Position numbers and translations under genes: made by a program
Shown here: piece by piece, positions 45,073-56,100 of the stretch
Position numbering within the stretch: position 1 is the stretch's first letter
Layout of the letters: every line of letters begins with the position of its first letter
Origin: Sphingomonas_R arantia
GTDB taxonomy: Bacteria > Pseudomonadota > Alphaproteobacteria > Sphingomonadales > Sphingomonadaceae
Direction of reading: 5' to 3'
NCBI RefSeq assembly: GCF_042682045.1
Contig: NZ_JBHUGS010000003.1
Location: 186,001-250,000 of the forward strand
Length of the DNA stretch: 64,000 nt
Notes under the pieces: generated by a model
Database searches by the model: none
What the model was told of the DNA's origin: nothing
The model's input: the letters and a program-made list of their open reading frames with translations, nothing else

Positions 45073-45597
45073 TATGTCCCAAACTTCCTGCTTGAGACCA
45101 GCCACGACCTTCCCACGGTAATCGGCGACCGGGTGCAGCTGCAGCAGGTGATCGTGAACCTTGTGCTGAACAGCGCGCAAGCTCTGGCTCAGGCCGGAAT
45201 GTCTAACGGACACATTTCTCTTACTACGGAGGAGGACAAGGATGGCCTCATCTTCGAGATCGAGGATGATGGTCCGGGCATCGCGGACGAGAACATCGAT
45301 CACATCTTCGACGGCCCCTTCACGACGAAGGAGGAAGGGATGGGGGTCGGGCTGGTCATCTGTCAGTCGATCGTCGCCTCGCATGGGGGCAGCATCGCAG
45401 CCTCGAACGAGTCGGAAGGCGGAGCCCGCTTCCGCCTGTGGCTTCCCTCCACGACGCTGGCTTCCCGACAGCCGACCTCCGTGATCCGAGACAGCGGAAG
45501 CGCCTCTGAACGCTATCATCCGGTATCGCAGGAGTTGGATAGACCTGACAGACGCCGCGGCTCAGACGTTCCTGCGGCCGACAGCGCCAGGAGGTGA
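45073..45597 (+). pseudogene. Histidine-kinase C-terminal remnant (HATPase_c)
   Basis: Only the ATP-binding domain of a sensor kinase remains. Recognisable from about 45106: DLPTVIGDRVQLQQVIVNLVLNSAQAL (N box), FEIEDDGPGIADENIDHIF (G1 and F boxes), PFTTKEEGMGVGLVICQSIV (G2) and GGARFRLWLPS. A TAG at 45070-45072 closes the frame upstream, and the sensing, PAS and phosphoacceptor-His parts are missing. The first usable start is GTG 45133. The C-terminal 45 residues beyond LWLPS are not kinase-like. Probably a non-functional relic caught at the cargo edge. Confidence 0.75.
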
Positions 45598-45831
45598 CCG
45601 GTGAGCACGGCCCTGCGGCGAAACGTGCGCGATCCCCGCTCATGGGTGCAGGGTTGAGAATCGGTCTAGTCGCCGATCGCAGACCGGCGTCCAAGTTTAT
45701 CCTTTTGCCACGAAGCGTGTCGTCGCGCCGGCTGTGATCCCGCTTCGCAGGTCGTGTGACGGACGCCCCGCTAATCGTCGAACACCCGTCACACCACCTT
45801 CGGGCTATCATCGGGGAAACGGAGAAGACGC
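45598..45831. other. Intergenic gap
   Basis: About 230 bp with no gene; it ends with GGGGAAACGGAG before the cyclase start and probably contains that gene's promoter. Confidence 0.4.
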
Positions 45832-46773
45832 ATGCACATCCACACGCTGGCGCTGATCGCAGGCCTTACGCTCGCCGCACCGTCCGTTGCGCAGGAACGC
45901 GGCGCCGAATGGCATTCCTCCGCCTACGGGGCGACCGACGAGATCGGCGCGGCCAATCTTCTGTCGCCCGAGATCGTTCTGCAGGCGAGCAGGCTCGTCC
46001 GCACGGGCAAGGTCTATCCGCTCGCCGTGCCGATCGACAAGCACCTGCCGGCCTATCGTCATCGCAGCTTCCACCTCTACAACGTCCAGCCCGAGGAGGC
46101 TGGCGGTAAGACGAGTGGCCCCAACAAGTTCACGCTCAACGACGAACTCGTGAACGGCTGGACCGGCGTCGGCACCCAGCTCAACGGGCTCGGTCACATC
46201 GGCATCGACAACGTCTACTACAACGGCAACCGAGCGCGCGACTTCGTTACGACCGAGGGCGTCACCAAGCTGGGGATCGAGAAGGTGCCGCCGATGGTCA
46301 CGCGCGGCGTCGTGCTCGACATGGTCGCCCACTACGGGCAGCCGGTCGTCGCCGCCGGCACCGAGTTCGGCGTCGCCGATCTGAAGGCCGTGCTGAAGAA
46401 GGAAAACCTAACTCTGCGAAAGGGCGACGTGGTGCTGTTCAACACCGGCTGGCTTGAATTGATCGGCAAGGACGACGAGAAGTTCCTGAAGGTCGAGCCC
46501 GGCATCGGCATGGAGGCCGCCGAATGGCTCGCCGCGCAGGGCATCGTCGCGTTCGGCGGCGACACCTGGGCGACGGAGATCTACCCGGCCAAGGACGGCC
46601 GGGAGTTTCCGGTCAACCAGTTCATGCTGGCAAAGAAGGGCATCTACAATCTGGAACTGATCGACAGCCGCGCGCTGGTGCGGGACAATGCCTACGAGTT
46701 CATGTTCGTGCTGGGCCAGCCGCTCTACAAGGGTTCGACCCAGGTCAACGTCAATCCGGTGGCAATCCGCTAG
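45832..46773 (+). CDS. Secreted cyclase-family hydrolase (kynurenine-formamidase-like fold)
   Basis: A 313-residue protein with a signal peptide (MHIHTLALIAGLTLAAPSVAQ), so periplasmic. The body is the cyclase/Kyn formamidase fold (PF04199-type): AYGATDEIGAANLLSPE, NDELVNGWTGVGTQLNGLGHIG, RGVVLDMVAHYG, LRKGDVVLFNTGW and FGGDTWATEI. In the metal-binding motif normally HxGTHxDxxxH, this protein has GTQLNGLGH: His is Gln and Asp is Asn, as in some periplasmic members. Substrate probably a cyclic amide, lactone or similar. Convergent with the LysR gene, sharing 4 bp. Confidence 0.8.
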   Translation: MHIHTLALIAGLTLAAPSVAQERGAEWHSSAYGATDEIGAANLLSPEIVLQASRLVRTGKVYPLAVPIDKHLPAYRHRSFHLYNVQPEEAGGKTSGPNKFTLNDELVNGWTGVGTQLNGLGHIGIDNVYYNGNRARDFVTTEGVTKLGIEKVPPMVTRGVVLDMVAHYGQPVVAAGTEFGVADLKAVLKKENLTLRKGDVVLFNTGWLELIGKDDEKFLKVEPGIGMEAAEWLAAQGIVAFGGDTWATEIYPAKDGREFPVNQFMLAKKGIYNLELIDSRALVRDNAYEFMFVLGQPLYKGSTQVNVNPVAIR

Positions 46774-47693
46774 GCGGCCGCGTGGGTTCCATCTTCGGCC
46801 ATGAAGGCCCGGAGCCGGGGCACGAAGAAGTCGAGGAACACCTTGACCCGCATCGGCAGCCGCTGCGGACCAAGGTAGAGCGCGGCGACCTGCTCCTCGT
46901 CGCCGACCCCGGCCGCGGCGAGCACCTCGACCAGCCGGCCGGCAGCGATGTCCGCACGGGCGTGATAGTCCCCGAGGCGCGCCAGCCCGACACCGGCGAC
47001 CGCCAGCCGGCGGACCGTCTCGCCGTTGTTGGCGAGCAGCGTGCCGGCCACCATCCGGTCGACGATGCGGCCCCCGGTGCGCATCGGCCAGACCGGTTGG
47101 GCGCGCTGGAAGTTGAAGCCCAGACAGTTGTGATCATCGAGGTCGTCCACAGTCTCCGGTATGCCCATCCGCTCGAGATAGTCAGGCGCCGCGACGATCA
47201 TGCGTCGGGCGTTGCCGATCCTGCGCGACGTCAGCGATGAGTCCGCCAACCCGCCGACCCGGAAGGCGATGTCGGTTCGCTCCAGATAGAGATCGGCCAT
47301 CTCGTCCGACAGCGACAGGTCCACGACGATGCCGGGATGCGCGCGCCAGAAGGCGGGCAGGAGCGGCTCGATCGCGATCGTGCCGAACGCGACGGACGCG
47401 TTGATGCGCACGGTGCCGCTCGCGCCTGCGCTGCCGGCCGCGAGATCGCGTTCGAGTTCCTCGAGATCGGTCAGCATGCGCCGGGCACGCTCGTTGTAGA
47501 GGTGGCCTTCGGTGGTCAGCGACAGGCGACGGGTCGATCGCTCGACCAGTCGTACGCCCAGGCGGACCTCGAGGCGTGCGACGAGCTTGGACACCGTGGA
47601 CGGCGTCATGACGAGGCGCCGCGCGGCCGCGGAGAAGCTGCCGGCCTCCACGACCGCCACGAACACCTGCATCTCACCCGCACGATTGTCCAT
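46770..47693 (-). CDS. LysR-family transcriptional regulator
   Basis: About 307 residues: winged helix-turn-helix MQVFVAVVEAGSFSAAARRL and TPSTVSKLVARLEVRLG with RLVERSTRRLSLT, then a CrgA-like effector domain (YLERMGIPETVDDLDDHNCL). The frame is open to 47774, but ATG 47693 gives the expected family N-terminus MDNRAGEMQVF. Divergent from the SDR gene at 47836 over a 142-bp gap with a palindromic site, so it probably controls that SDR and perhaps the neighbouring cyclase. Confidence 0.87.
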   Translation of the reverse strand: MDNRAGEMQVFVAVVEAGSFSAAARRLVMTPSTVSKLVARLEVRLGVRLVERSTRRLSLTTEGHLYNERARRMLTDLEELERDLAAGSAGASGTVRINASVAFGTIAIEPLLPAFWRAHPGIVVDLSLSDEMADLYLERTDIAFRVGGLADSSLTSRRIGNARRMIVAAPDYLERMGIPETVDDLDDHNCLGFNFQRAQPVWPMRTGGRIVDRMVAGTLLANNGETVRRLAVAGVGLARLGDYHARADIAAGRLVEVLAAAGVGDEEQVAALYLGPQRLPMRVKVFLDFFVPRLRAFMAEDGTHAAA

Positions 47694-47719
47694 GTGAAGC
47701 CACCCAACTAGTGAAACCA

Positions 47720-47739
47720 GTTCCAAACTTATGTGGAAC
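47720..47739. promoter_or_regulatory. Candidate LysR operator
   Basis: Palindrome GTTCC-10 nt-GGAAC in the divergent LysR/SDR gap, 26 bp from the regulator start. LysR proteins bind dyads of about T-N11-A length; this one contains such a dyad. Suggestive only. Confidence 0.4.
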
Positions 47740-47835
47740 CGCAGCGGATTATCAATCACCAAGCGCAGGGCCACATCCGGTCCTTCAGGACGGATCGATC
47801 GAGACCGTAATCACCAACCGTCCCAAGGAGGCACC

Positions 47836-48609
47836 ATGGATCTGCAACTCACCGGCAAGACCGCCCTCGTCACGGGATCCACCGCGGGTATAGGCCTGGA
47901 GATCGCGCGTCGACTCTCGTCCGAAGGCGCGGACGTGGTCATCAGCGGTCGCGACCAGGCCAAGCTCGACGCCGCCTCGCAGGAGGTAGGTGCGCGTGGC
48001 GTGCTCGCCGACGTCGCGACCGCAGAGGGTGCCGCGGCGATCGTCGCAGCCGTCCCGGACATCGACATCCTCGTGAACAACCTGGGCATCTACGAATCCA
48101 AGCCGTTCGCTGAAATCACCGACGACGACTGGCGCCGCTTCTTCGAGGTGAACGTGCTGTCAGGAGCGCGCCTATCGCGCGCCTACTTCCCGGGCATGCT
48201 GGCACGCGACTGGGGCCGCGTGATCTTCATCGCAAGCGAGTCCGGGGTGATGGTTCCACCCGACATGATCCACTACGGCATGACCAAGACCGCGCAGCTC
48301 GCGATCTCGCGCGGCCTCGCGGGTCTTACCAAGGGAACACGGGTGACGGTGAACACCATCATGCCCGGCACTACGCGCTCGGAAGGCATCGTCGACTTCC
48401 TTAAGAGCGTCGCCGCGGATCCGAACGCCCCCGCCGCGGAAATCGAGCGCGCCTTCTTCGCGAAAGACCGTGCGACGTCGCTCATCCAGCGTATGATCGA
48501 ACCCGAGGAGATCGCGGCGCTCGTCGCCTATGTGGCCAGCCCGCTGTCGTCGGCCACCAACGGCGCCGCACTGCGCGTCGATGGCGGCATCACGCCCACC
48601 ATCGTCTGA
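47836..48609 (+). CDS. Short-chain dehydrogenase/reductase
   Basis: SDR of 257 residues: LVTGSTAGIGLEIARRL, VLADVATAEG, LVNNLGIYESKPFAEI (NNLG instead of NNAG), catalytic Ser in FIASESGV and HYGMTKTAQLAISRG. The C-terminal helix contains an insertion (SVAADPNAPAAEIERAFFAKDR) and ends LRVDGGITPTIV. AAGGAGG is positioned six bases before the ATG at 47836, so I choose it over the open frame from 47731. Divergent partner of the LysR regulator. Confidence 0.88.
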   Translation: MDLQLTGKTALVTGSTAGIGLEIARRLSSEGADVVISGRDQAKLDAASQEVGARGVLADVATAEGAAAIVAAVPDIDILVNNLGIYESKPFAEITDDDWRRFFEVNVLSGARLSRAYFPGMLARDWGRVIFIASESGVMVPPDMIHYGMTKTAQLAISRGLAGLTKGTRVTVNTIMPGTTRSEGIVDFLKSVAADPNAPAAEIERAFFAKDRATSLIQRMIEPEEIAALVAYVASPLSSATNGAALRVDGGITPTIV

Positions 48610-48931
48610 CAACGGGTGGCGTCGGATCGGACCGGGTCGCTTGTCGACGCGGCGCCATACCTGTCCGCAGCCATTCGGGTCGCAGGTGCGCGAACCGACA
48701 AAATGAAGATTCGGATGTCGTGGCAATCGTCAGTGATACGATGATGGGAGATCAGCCGGGTCGGGAGCGCCTCAGCCGACAGCATCATGAACTCCGGCAG
48801 CCACGCACCCGACGGCGACTTTGCCGTCCAGGGCGTTGCGCTACCGGGCGGGGGCCAGTGCCACAATCCGGTGGCGCCGGGAAGCGGTTTCAAGAGCTGG
48901 ACTGCGCTTATCTCGACCGAAGTTACCTCCT
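48610..48931. other. Intergenic stretch
   Basis: About 320 bp between convergent SDR and metallophosphoesterase genes. A 71-codon frame at 48720 has no support. No strong terminator with a T-run was seen. Confidence 0.4.
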
Positions 48932-49720
48932 CTAAATCGTGATCACTAGAGTCGGGTCGAACGCGGGGTTCTCCACGCTGCCGCCTTTCCTCTTAGGCCC
49001 ATACCCTTGGGGGTTGCAGACAACCCGGGTGTTACAGGCCTGATAATCGCATCCGGTGTGCGTGTGTCCGTGGATCCATAGGGCTGCCCCGCCCCCTTCG
49101 ACCAGGCCGGAGAAATCCGACGCGAAGGCAGGCGTAAGCGGGTCAACTCGATACATCGTCGCTACCGAGCGGGGATGCGGCAGATGATGCGTAACGACGA
49201 CGGTTGGTAGGTGGCATGGCTCAGCCAGCCGGTCGGCGAGCCATGACCGGGATGTAACGTGCCACCTAACCGTATTCTCAGCTGTAAGGCTGGGACCTCC
49301 CTCGATTGGGTAGATATACCGAAAGTCGTTCATTCGGCCGGCGGCTACGCTCATCGACGCAGAAGGCGTGCCGTGGATTGCAAAGTCGGTCCACAGCGTG
49401 GCGCCGAGGAAACGGATGCCAGCGATCTCAATCTCGTCGTCCATTAGCATGTGAACCCCTAGGTTCGCCGCAACCAACCGAGCCCGGGTTGCTTCTTGGT
49501 CAACGCCGAAGTGTCCCCGCGTTGCATACCACTCGTGATTTCCGGGCACGAAGACGACTGGACGACCATCTGCAAGCTCCGCCAGGCGCTCTACTGAGCG
49601 CGTGCATGGTGAATCAATGTCTCCAGCAGCCACGATGACATCGGTCCCGTGCGGCGGCTGCGGAAGGGTCCACAGGCTTTGCTCTGCGTGCAAATCCGAG
49701 AAAATCCACAGCTTCGTCAC
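48932..49720 (-). CDS. Calcineurin-like metallophosphoesterase
   Basis: A 262-residue metallophosphoesterase with all five family motifs in order: FSDLHAE, AAGDID, PGNHEWY, VTHHLPHP and HGHTHTG, which bind two metals. The best start is GTG 49720 (GAGGAA about six bases upstream); a TTG-started longer frame to 49759 is possible. It may act on nucleotides, cyclic nucleotides or phosphoproteins. It lies head-to-head, 381 bp away, with the giant helicase gene, inside the element's cargo, so a role in defence is conceivable but not shown. Confidence 0.87.
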   Translation of the reverse strand: MTKLWIFSDLHAEQSLWTLPQPPHGTDVIVAAGDIDSPCTRSVERLAELADGRPVVFVPGNHEWYATRGHFGVDQEATRARLVAANLGVHMLMDDEIEIAGIRFLGATLWTDFAIHGTPSASMSVAAGRMNDFRYIYPIEGGPSLTAENTVRWHVTSRSWLADRLAEPCHLPTVVVTHHLPHPRSVATMYRVDPLTPAFASDFSGLVEGGGAALWIHGHTHTGCDYQACNTRVVCNPQGYGPKRKGGSVENPAFDPTLVITI

Positions 49721-50101
49721 GCGTTTTTCCTCGTCCAGTTCGGTCTGTTCCTCGCACAAATCGTGAGGCCGTTCGATATTCCGGAACTACACGCCTGAGC
49801 AACTCGACCCACAAGCAGCCGCTTATGAGGTACGCGCGGCGTTCCGAAACCGGACGGTCGTTCATCTAACGATGTACTGCTTTATCATACCCTCAGGAAG
49901 GCCGGGTCCAGCGCAGAGCTCTGAACGACGTCTCGGTTCAAAAATAGGAGACGTTTACGAGTTGGTTGGAGGCGAACCCGAACACCTAAAGACGTCGAAA
50001 GGATTGCAATCGAAACGGCCTATCGGTCGGAAGTCGCTCTGAACCCTAGACTCAGCGGCTCTTTTTGGGCCTAATCTGTTCCGGCGTGTGAGGGGCAGCG
50101 A
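49721..50101. other. Divergent promoter region of the helicase gene
   Basis: About 380 bp holding the start regions of the metallophosphoesterase and the 2043-residue helicase. No gene; short frames are not convincing. GAGGGGCAGCG precedes the helicase ATG as ribosome site. Confidence 0.45.
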
Positions 50102-53100
50102 ATGGCAACATTATTCATCGAGAACGAGGCGGAGCTGCCGGCCTCCGTCTTCCAAAGCGACCTGCCGGTCGACGAGAAGCTGGATCGCGCCCGGACCGAG
50201 CTTTTGGACCTTTCGGCAAGGAACCGACTGCTTAACATGCCGCGATCCTCGAAGGGCGCTAAGGCGGTCGAGATCGTCGACGAGGTCAGCCGCGAGGTGT
50301 TCCGCATGCTGGTCACCGAAGGGCGCCCCTTCACTTTCCTCGCCGGCAAGGCAGCTTCGGCGGGGGAACCGACTGGCGATGACATACCTATTGAGGAAGC
50401 GGACGAAATTGCCGATCTGGCTCAGCCTGAACATGACATCGCGGATGAGCGCGGGGTATTCTCCAGACATTCCGACACGCGGCTGCAGACGCGCCTGACG
50501 CCCAAGGGGCTACAGAAACGGCTGCTCGACCTCTACTTCGACGCCAGAACGCTCGAGGAAGAACAGGGCGTCAATATCCTATACCTTGCGCTCGGCGCAT
50601 TGAAGTGGATCGATCCGAACAACGCGGCGAACGTCCGTTTCGCCCCCCTCGTGCTGATCCCCGCACAACTTGAGCGCGGCAATGCCGGCGAGAAGTTCAA
50701 GCTCCGGATGCGTCCCGAGGACTATGCGTCCAATCTGTCGCTCGAAGCCTTTCTCGACCGTGTACACGGGATACGGCTACCGGCCTTCGAAGCTGGTGAA
50801 GGTTTCACTCCCGACGCATACTTCGTCGAGGTCGCTGAGGCCGTGTCGTCGAAGCCGGGTTGGGAAGTGCAGCCGGACGTCATCGTGCTTGGCTTCTTCT
50901 CGTTCGCCAAGTTTCTGATGTACCGGGATCTTGATCCTGGGACCTGGCCCAATGGCGGACGCATCACGGACCGTGCGTTGGTGCGGGGACTGCTGTCGGA
51001 CGGCTTCGAGGGCAGCGAGGGGATGATTCCCGAGGACGCGAACATCGATCCGTTCATCCCGCCATCCGAGATGCTGCACATCGTTGATAGTGACAGTTCG
51101 CAGGCATTGGCGGTGCACGAGGTACGGCGCGGTCGGGACATGGTAATCCAAGGACCGCCCGGCACCGGCAAGAGCCAGACGATCGCCAACATCATCGCGT
51201 CGGCCGTCGCCGACGGCAAGACGGTGCTGTTCGTCGCCGAGAAGATGGCCGCATTGGAAGTGGTGAAGCGCCGTCTCGACGCCACCGGCGTCGGCGATGC
51301 GTGCCTCGAGCTCCACAGCAACAAAGCGAACAAGCGTGCGGTGCTCGAGGAGTTGCGACGCACCTGGGAACTGGGCGCACCTCGACATCAGGATGCGGGC
51401 AGCCTCCACGCCCGCCTAGAAACTGCCCGCAATCAGCTGAACGATCACGCTGAACGGATGCACACTCCGCATCCGGCATCCGGACTGACGCCGTTTCAGG
51501 TCGTCGGCCAGCTGAGCCGGTTGCGGCTCGATGGCGAGAAGCCAAGCGACCTGACGCTCGTGGCGCCGGAGACTTGGTCGGTCGATGGCTTCTCCGAACG
51601 TCACGGCGTGATTGGGGAACTGGCCGAGCGCATCGGCGTCATCGGCAGGCCCAGCGAACACGCCTGGCGAGGGGTTGGCTTGTCCTCGATTCTTCCCACC
51701 GACGTCGAGCGGCTGGAGGAGCGGCTCGGGGGATTGATTGAGCGACTGGCAGAGATCGACGCTTCGCAGGCGGCGCTGGCGAACCTTCTGGAACTCCCGC
51801 CCATCAGCACGCTCGACGATATCGCCGTCCTCGTCGTCCTTGCGAACCGACTGGCGAACACGCCGCCGCTCGAAGGTCCGGCACTGGCGGATGTCACCTG
51901 GGACCGTGGGTTCGACAACATCGACCTTCTGCTTACGACCGGCTACCGGAGTGCGGAACTCGAGCGCAAACTCGGATCGAAGGTGACGGCGGATGGCCGG
52001 ACCACGGACCTGTCGGAGACGATCGCCGCGCTGGACGAACTGCCGTCGAGCTTGACCGTCGACGGCTTCGGGCAGATCGCGTCGTTGGCGACCATGCTTC
52101 CCCGGCTGATGGCCGAGGCAGGCGCACTCGCCCGCGCGCTCGGACGGGATGCGCCGACATCCGTCGACGAGGCCCGCAAACTCGCCGCGATCGGCGAGCG
52201 CGTCGCCGCCGCTCCCGATACCGACCCCGATGCCTTTGCATCGGAGGTTTGGAATTCCGGAGTTGAGCGCGCTGCGGAGGTCGTCGATGCCGTAGCCGCT
52301 CTAGAGGGAGCCACCTCAACCACGATGGGCAATGTCACAGACGCCGCGTGGGTCGCCGATATAGGATCGGTACGGGCTACGCTCGCGTCGCATGGTACTA
52401 GCTTCATGCGCTTCCTCAGCGGCGAATGGCGAAGCGCCAACCGCCTCGTCCGCTCACTCCTGACCTCACCGGATTCTCCCCTCGAAGACCGCTTGGTGCT
52501 CCTCGACGCGCTCGCAAAAGGACAGGTCGCGAGACGGAAGATCGAGCAGGATGGCGACTTCGCCAGATCCGCGTTCGGTAGTGAATGGCGGGGGGATCGC
52601 TCGTTGTCGGCGCCGTTGCTGAGCGTCGTCGAATGGATGAGATCGCTTCGCGGCCTAGGCGCCGAGCCACGGATCATTGCGGCACGCCGTCCGGATCGGG
52701 GTGAAGTCGAAACTCGGGCGTCACGGACAACGGTCCTGATCGAGCAGCTGGATCCGGCACTGTCGGCGGTGTGGGATGCGCTCGGTGCCACCCAACCCCT
52801 GGCGTTCGGCGACGCGCTGAGAGCGGAGCGCGCTGATCTCGGTGCCCTGATGACGGTGATGGCGCGGATGCATGCGGCCGACGAAGAGACGTCGACGGTG
52901 TTCGTGAGCACGCCCGCCGCGCTTGACGATCGCCGCCGCGAATTGCGCAATCTGATCGAACTTCAAGAAAAGCTGGCTTGGATCGAAGGCCAGCGTGAGC
53001 TGGGCCGCTCCGCGTTCGCGGCATCGTGGCTAGGGCCCGCTTCGGACTGGACGGCGCTGCGGACTGCGGCCGAGTGGATCCGGACGAATAGCGACATCCG

Positions 53101-56100
53101 ACTGCTGAGCAGCCGGCTCGTGGATCGCGAAGCGCCGGCGAGAGATGGGGCTGACGCCTCCGCCCGAACAACGGCGGTGCTGCAGGATCTCTCCGCTGTG
53201 GCTAGCCAACTGCAGCTCGCCCTTGTTGTTTCTCTTGGCCGGGAGACTTTTGGCGAAGTGCCGATAGCGGACCTGATGGCTCATCTCGAGCGCTGGAGGA
53301 CTTCGGGCGAGCGGCTGTTCCAGTGGACCGCGTATCGTGACCGGGCCGAACGTGCGTCGGCACTGGGATGCAGCGACGTCGTGAATCGGTTGTCGGACGG
53401 CCGTCTGACGACCGATGGTGCCGTATCCGCTTTCGAGATGGCCTATTACGAGGCCGTCTATGCCGATCAGATCGCCGCCGACGCAGATCTCGGCACCTTC
53501 GACGGCACGCTCCACGGCCGCCTTGCCCGCGAGTTCGCCGACATGGATCGCCAGCGGATCGCGACCGCCAGCTTCGAAGTCGTGAAGGCACACCATGACG
53601 CGGTTCCGCCACGGGATGGCGGGGCGGTGGGCCCGCTGGGCACTCTTCGCGCGGAGATCGCACGCAAACGTGGCCATATGCCGATCCGTCGGCTGATGGA
53701 GAAGGCTGCACCCGCCGTCCAGGCCCTGAAGCCGGTGTTCATGATGAGCCCGCTGTCCGTTGCCCAGTTCCTGACGCCAGGCCTCTTCGACTTCGATCTG
53801 CTCGTGATGGACGAAGCTAGCCAAATCCAGCCCGTGGACGCGCTGGGTGCCGTCGCTCGCGCCAAGCAGGTCGTCGTCGTCGGAGACCCGAAACAGCTGC
53901 CGCCGACGGCCTTCTTCTCGAAGATGACCGGCGGCGGAGCGGAAGACGACGACGACTCGGGGAGCCGCGTCGCCGACATCGAAAGCATCCTCGGGCTGTT
54001 CACCGCGCGCGGTCTGCCAATGCGAATGCTGCGCTGGCACTACCGCAGCAAGCATCAATCGTTGATCGCGGTGAGTAACCGGCAGTTCTACGAGAACAAG
54101 CTCTTCATCGTCCCTAGCCCGTACACCGCGGAAGCTGGGATGGGCCTGCGGTTCCACCGCATCCCGCAGGGCGTGTTCGACTCCGGCGGCACGCGGATCA
54201 ACGTCGTAGAGGCCAAGATCGTCGCGCTGGCGATCGTCGCCCATGCCCAGGAGAGTCCGGAGCTGTCGCTGGGCGTGGCGGCCTTCTCCGCAGCACAGCG
54301 ACGGGCAATTCTCGACCAGTTGGAGGTTCTGCGGCGCGGACTGCCGCCTGAGGTCGAGAACTTCTTTCAGCTGCACCCATCCGAACCGTTCTTCGTGAAG
54401 AATCTCGAGAACGTGCAGGGTGACGAACGCGACGTCATTTTCATCTCCGTTGGGTACGGTCCGACGGTGCCGGGCGGGCGGGTGCCGATGCGGTTCGGTC
54501 CGCTCGGCAGCGAGGGCGGTGAGCGGCGTTTGAACGTACTCATCAGTCGGGCGAAGCAGCGCTGCGAAGTCTTCGCCTCCATGTCGGACGAGGACATCGA
54601 GCCGGACTTCGCCCGCACCCGAAAAGGCGTCCTCGCCTTCAAACTGTTCCTGCACTTCGCCCGGACCGGCAAGATGGTCATGGCGGAAAGCACCGGCCGT
54701 GATCACGACAGCGTCTTCGAGGAGCAGGTCGCCAAGGCGCTGCAGTCGCGCGGATACCAGGTACACCGGCAGGTCGGCCTCGCGGGTTTCTTCATCGATT
54801 TGGCCGTATCGGACTCTGAACGACCAGGCCGCTATTTGCTCGGCATCGAGTGCGACGGCGCGTCCTACCACGGCGCGCGGTCCGCCCGCGATCGGGACCG
54901 GCTTCGCCAATCCGTCCTCGAAAGCCATGGCTGGACGATCCACCGGATATGGAGCACCGACTGGTTCCAGCGACCGAACGAGCAGATCGATCTCGTCGTC
55001 GCCCGCATCGAGGCGGCGAAGGCTGAACACGACGCGCAGGCGGCCGGCGTAAAGGCCGCCCGGGCCGTACCGATCGAGATCGTCACCATCGACCGCGAGG
55101 GCTTCACCGAAATCGGTCTGACTGCAGCGGACGCGGAACCTGCATCTACCTTGTACGAGGAGATCGAGCTTTCGAGACCCCGGCATCTTGTCTGTGAGCT
55201 CCATGACGCGCCGCGCGGCGCGCTGTCGGCACTTGCCGAGGAGGTCGTTCGAACCGAAGGTCCGGTGCACGTCTTCGAAGTCGTGAACCGGATACGCGAC
55301 GCATGGGGTCTCAAGCGCGCCGGCGGCCGCATACAGGATGCCGTGGAGTCCGCGATCGCTGTTTCCATCCGTGAGGGACGGGTCGAAGAGGATGGCGATT
55401 TCTTGTCCATTCCCGGCAAGGCGCCGAAAGTGCGCGACCGCAGTGCGGTTCGGTCAGCTTCGCTCCGGAAGTCCGACTCGCTGCCGCCTGCCGAGCTCGA
55501 GAGTGCGATTCTCGATGTCGTGCGGGCCAACTACGGCGCTACCGACGATCAGGTTGTGATGTCGGCCGCGCGTGCAGTCGGATTTAAGTCGACCAGCGCG
55601 CAGTTGCGTGAGCTTCTGGCCGAGGTCATTGCGGCGGCTGTATCCGGAGACAGACTTGCGCGGCGTAACGGGATGCTTGTCGTCGGCAAATCTGCGTCAC
55701 CCGCCAAGACGCATAAGCGCCCAGCGAGTCCGCTTGTTCAACTCATCGCCGAGGGCGAAAGCGAGCGTGTCGAGTTCAAGGAAACTCTTCGGTGGGATGT
55801 CGTTCTGAAGGAGACCAACAAAAAGCTCGAAGACGTCGTCGTGAAGACGCTCGCAGGCTTCGCGAACCGGTCGGGCGGTACCTTGGTGATCGGAGTGGCC
55901 GACGACGGCTCCGTTCCAGGTCTAGAGCGCGATTTCGGTAATCTGGGCGGCAATAGTGACAAGTTTGAACTCCATCTAACAAACCTGATCGGAAAGCACT
56001 TTGGACCTGCGTTCCGGGCCGCTAGAATCAAGGTCTCATTTCCTCAACACGACGCCGTGGAGGTGTGCCGCATTGATGTCGAACCATCATCGACGCCCGT

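Noticed and set aside
45073..45597. Complete small histidine kinase
   Set aside because: No phosphoacceptor histidine or sensory domain, and a stop codon just upstream; better read as a remnant.
53030..55270. 746-codon minus-strand frame opposite the giant helicase
   Set aside because: Long open antisense frames arise from GC-rich codons. The plus-strand frame has helicase and nuclease motifs in order; the minus frame has none.
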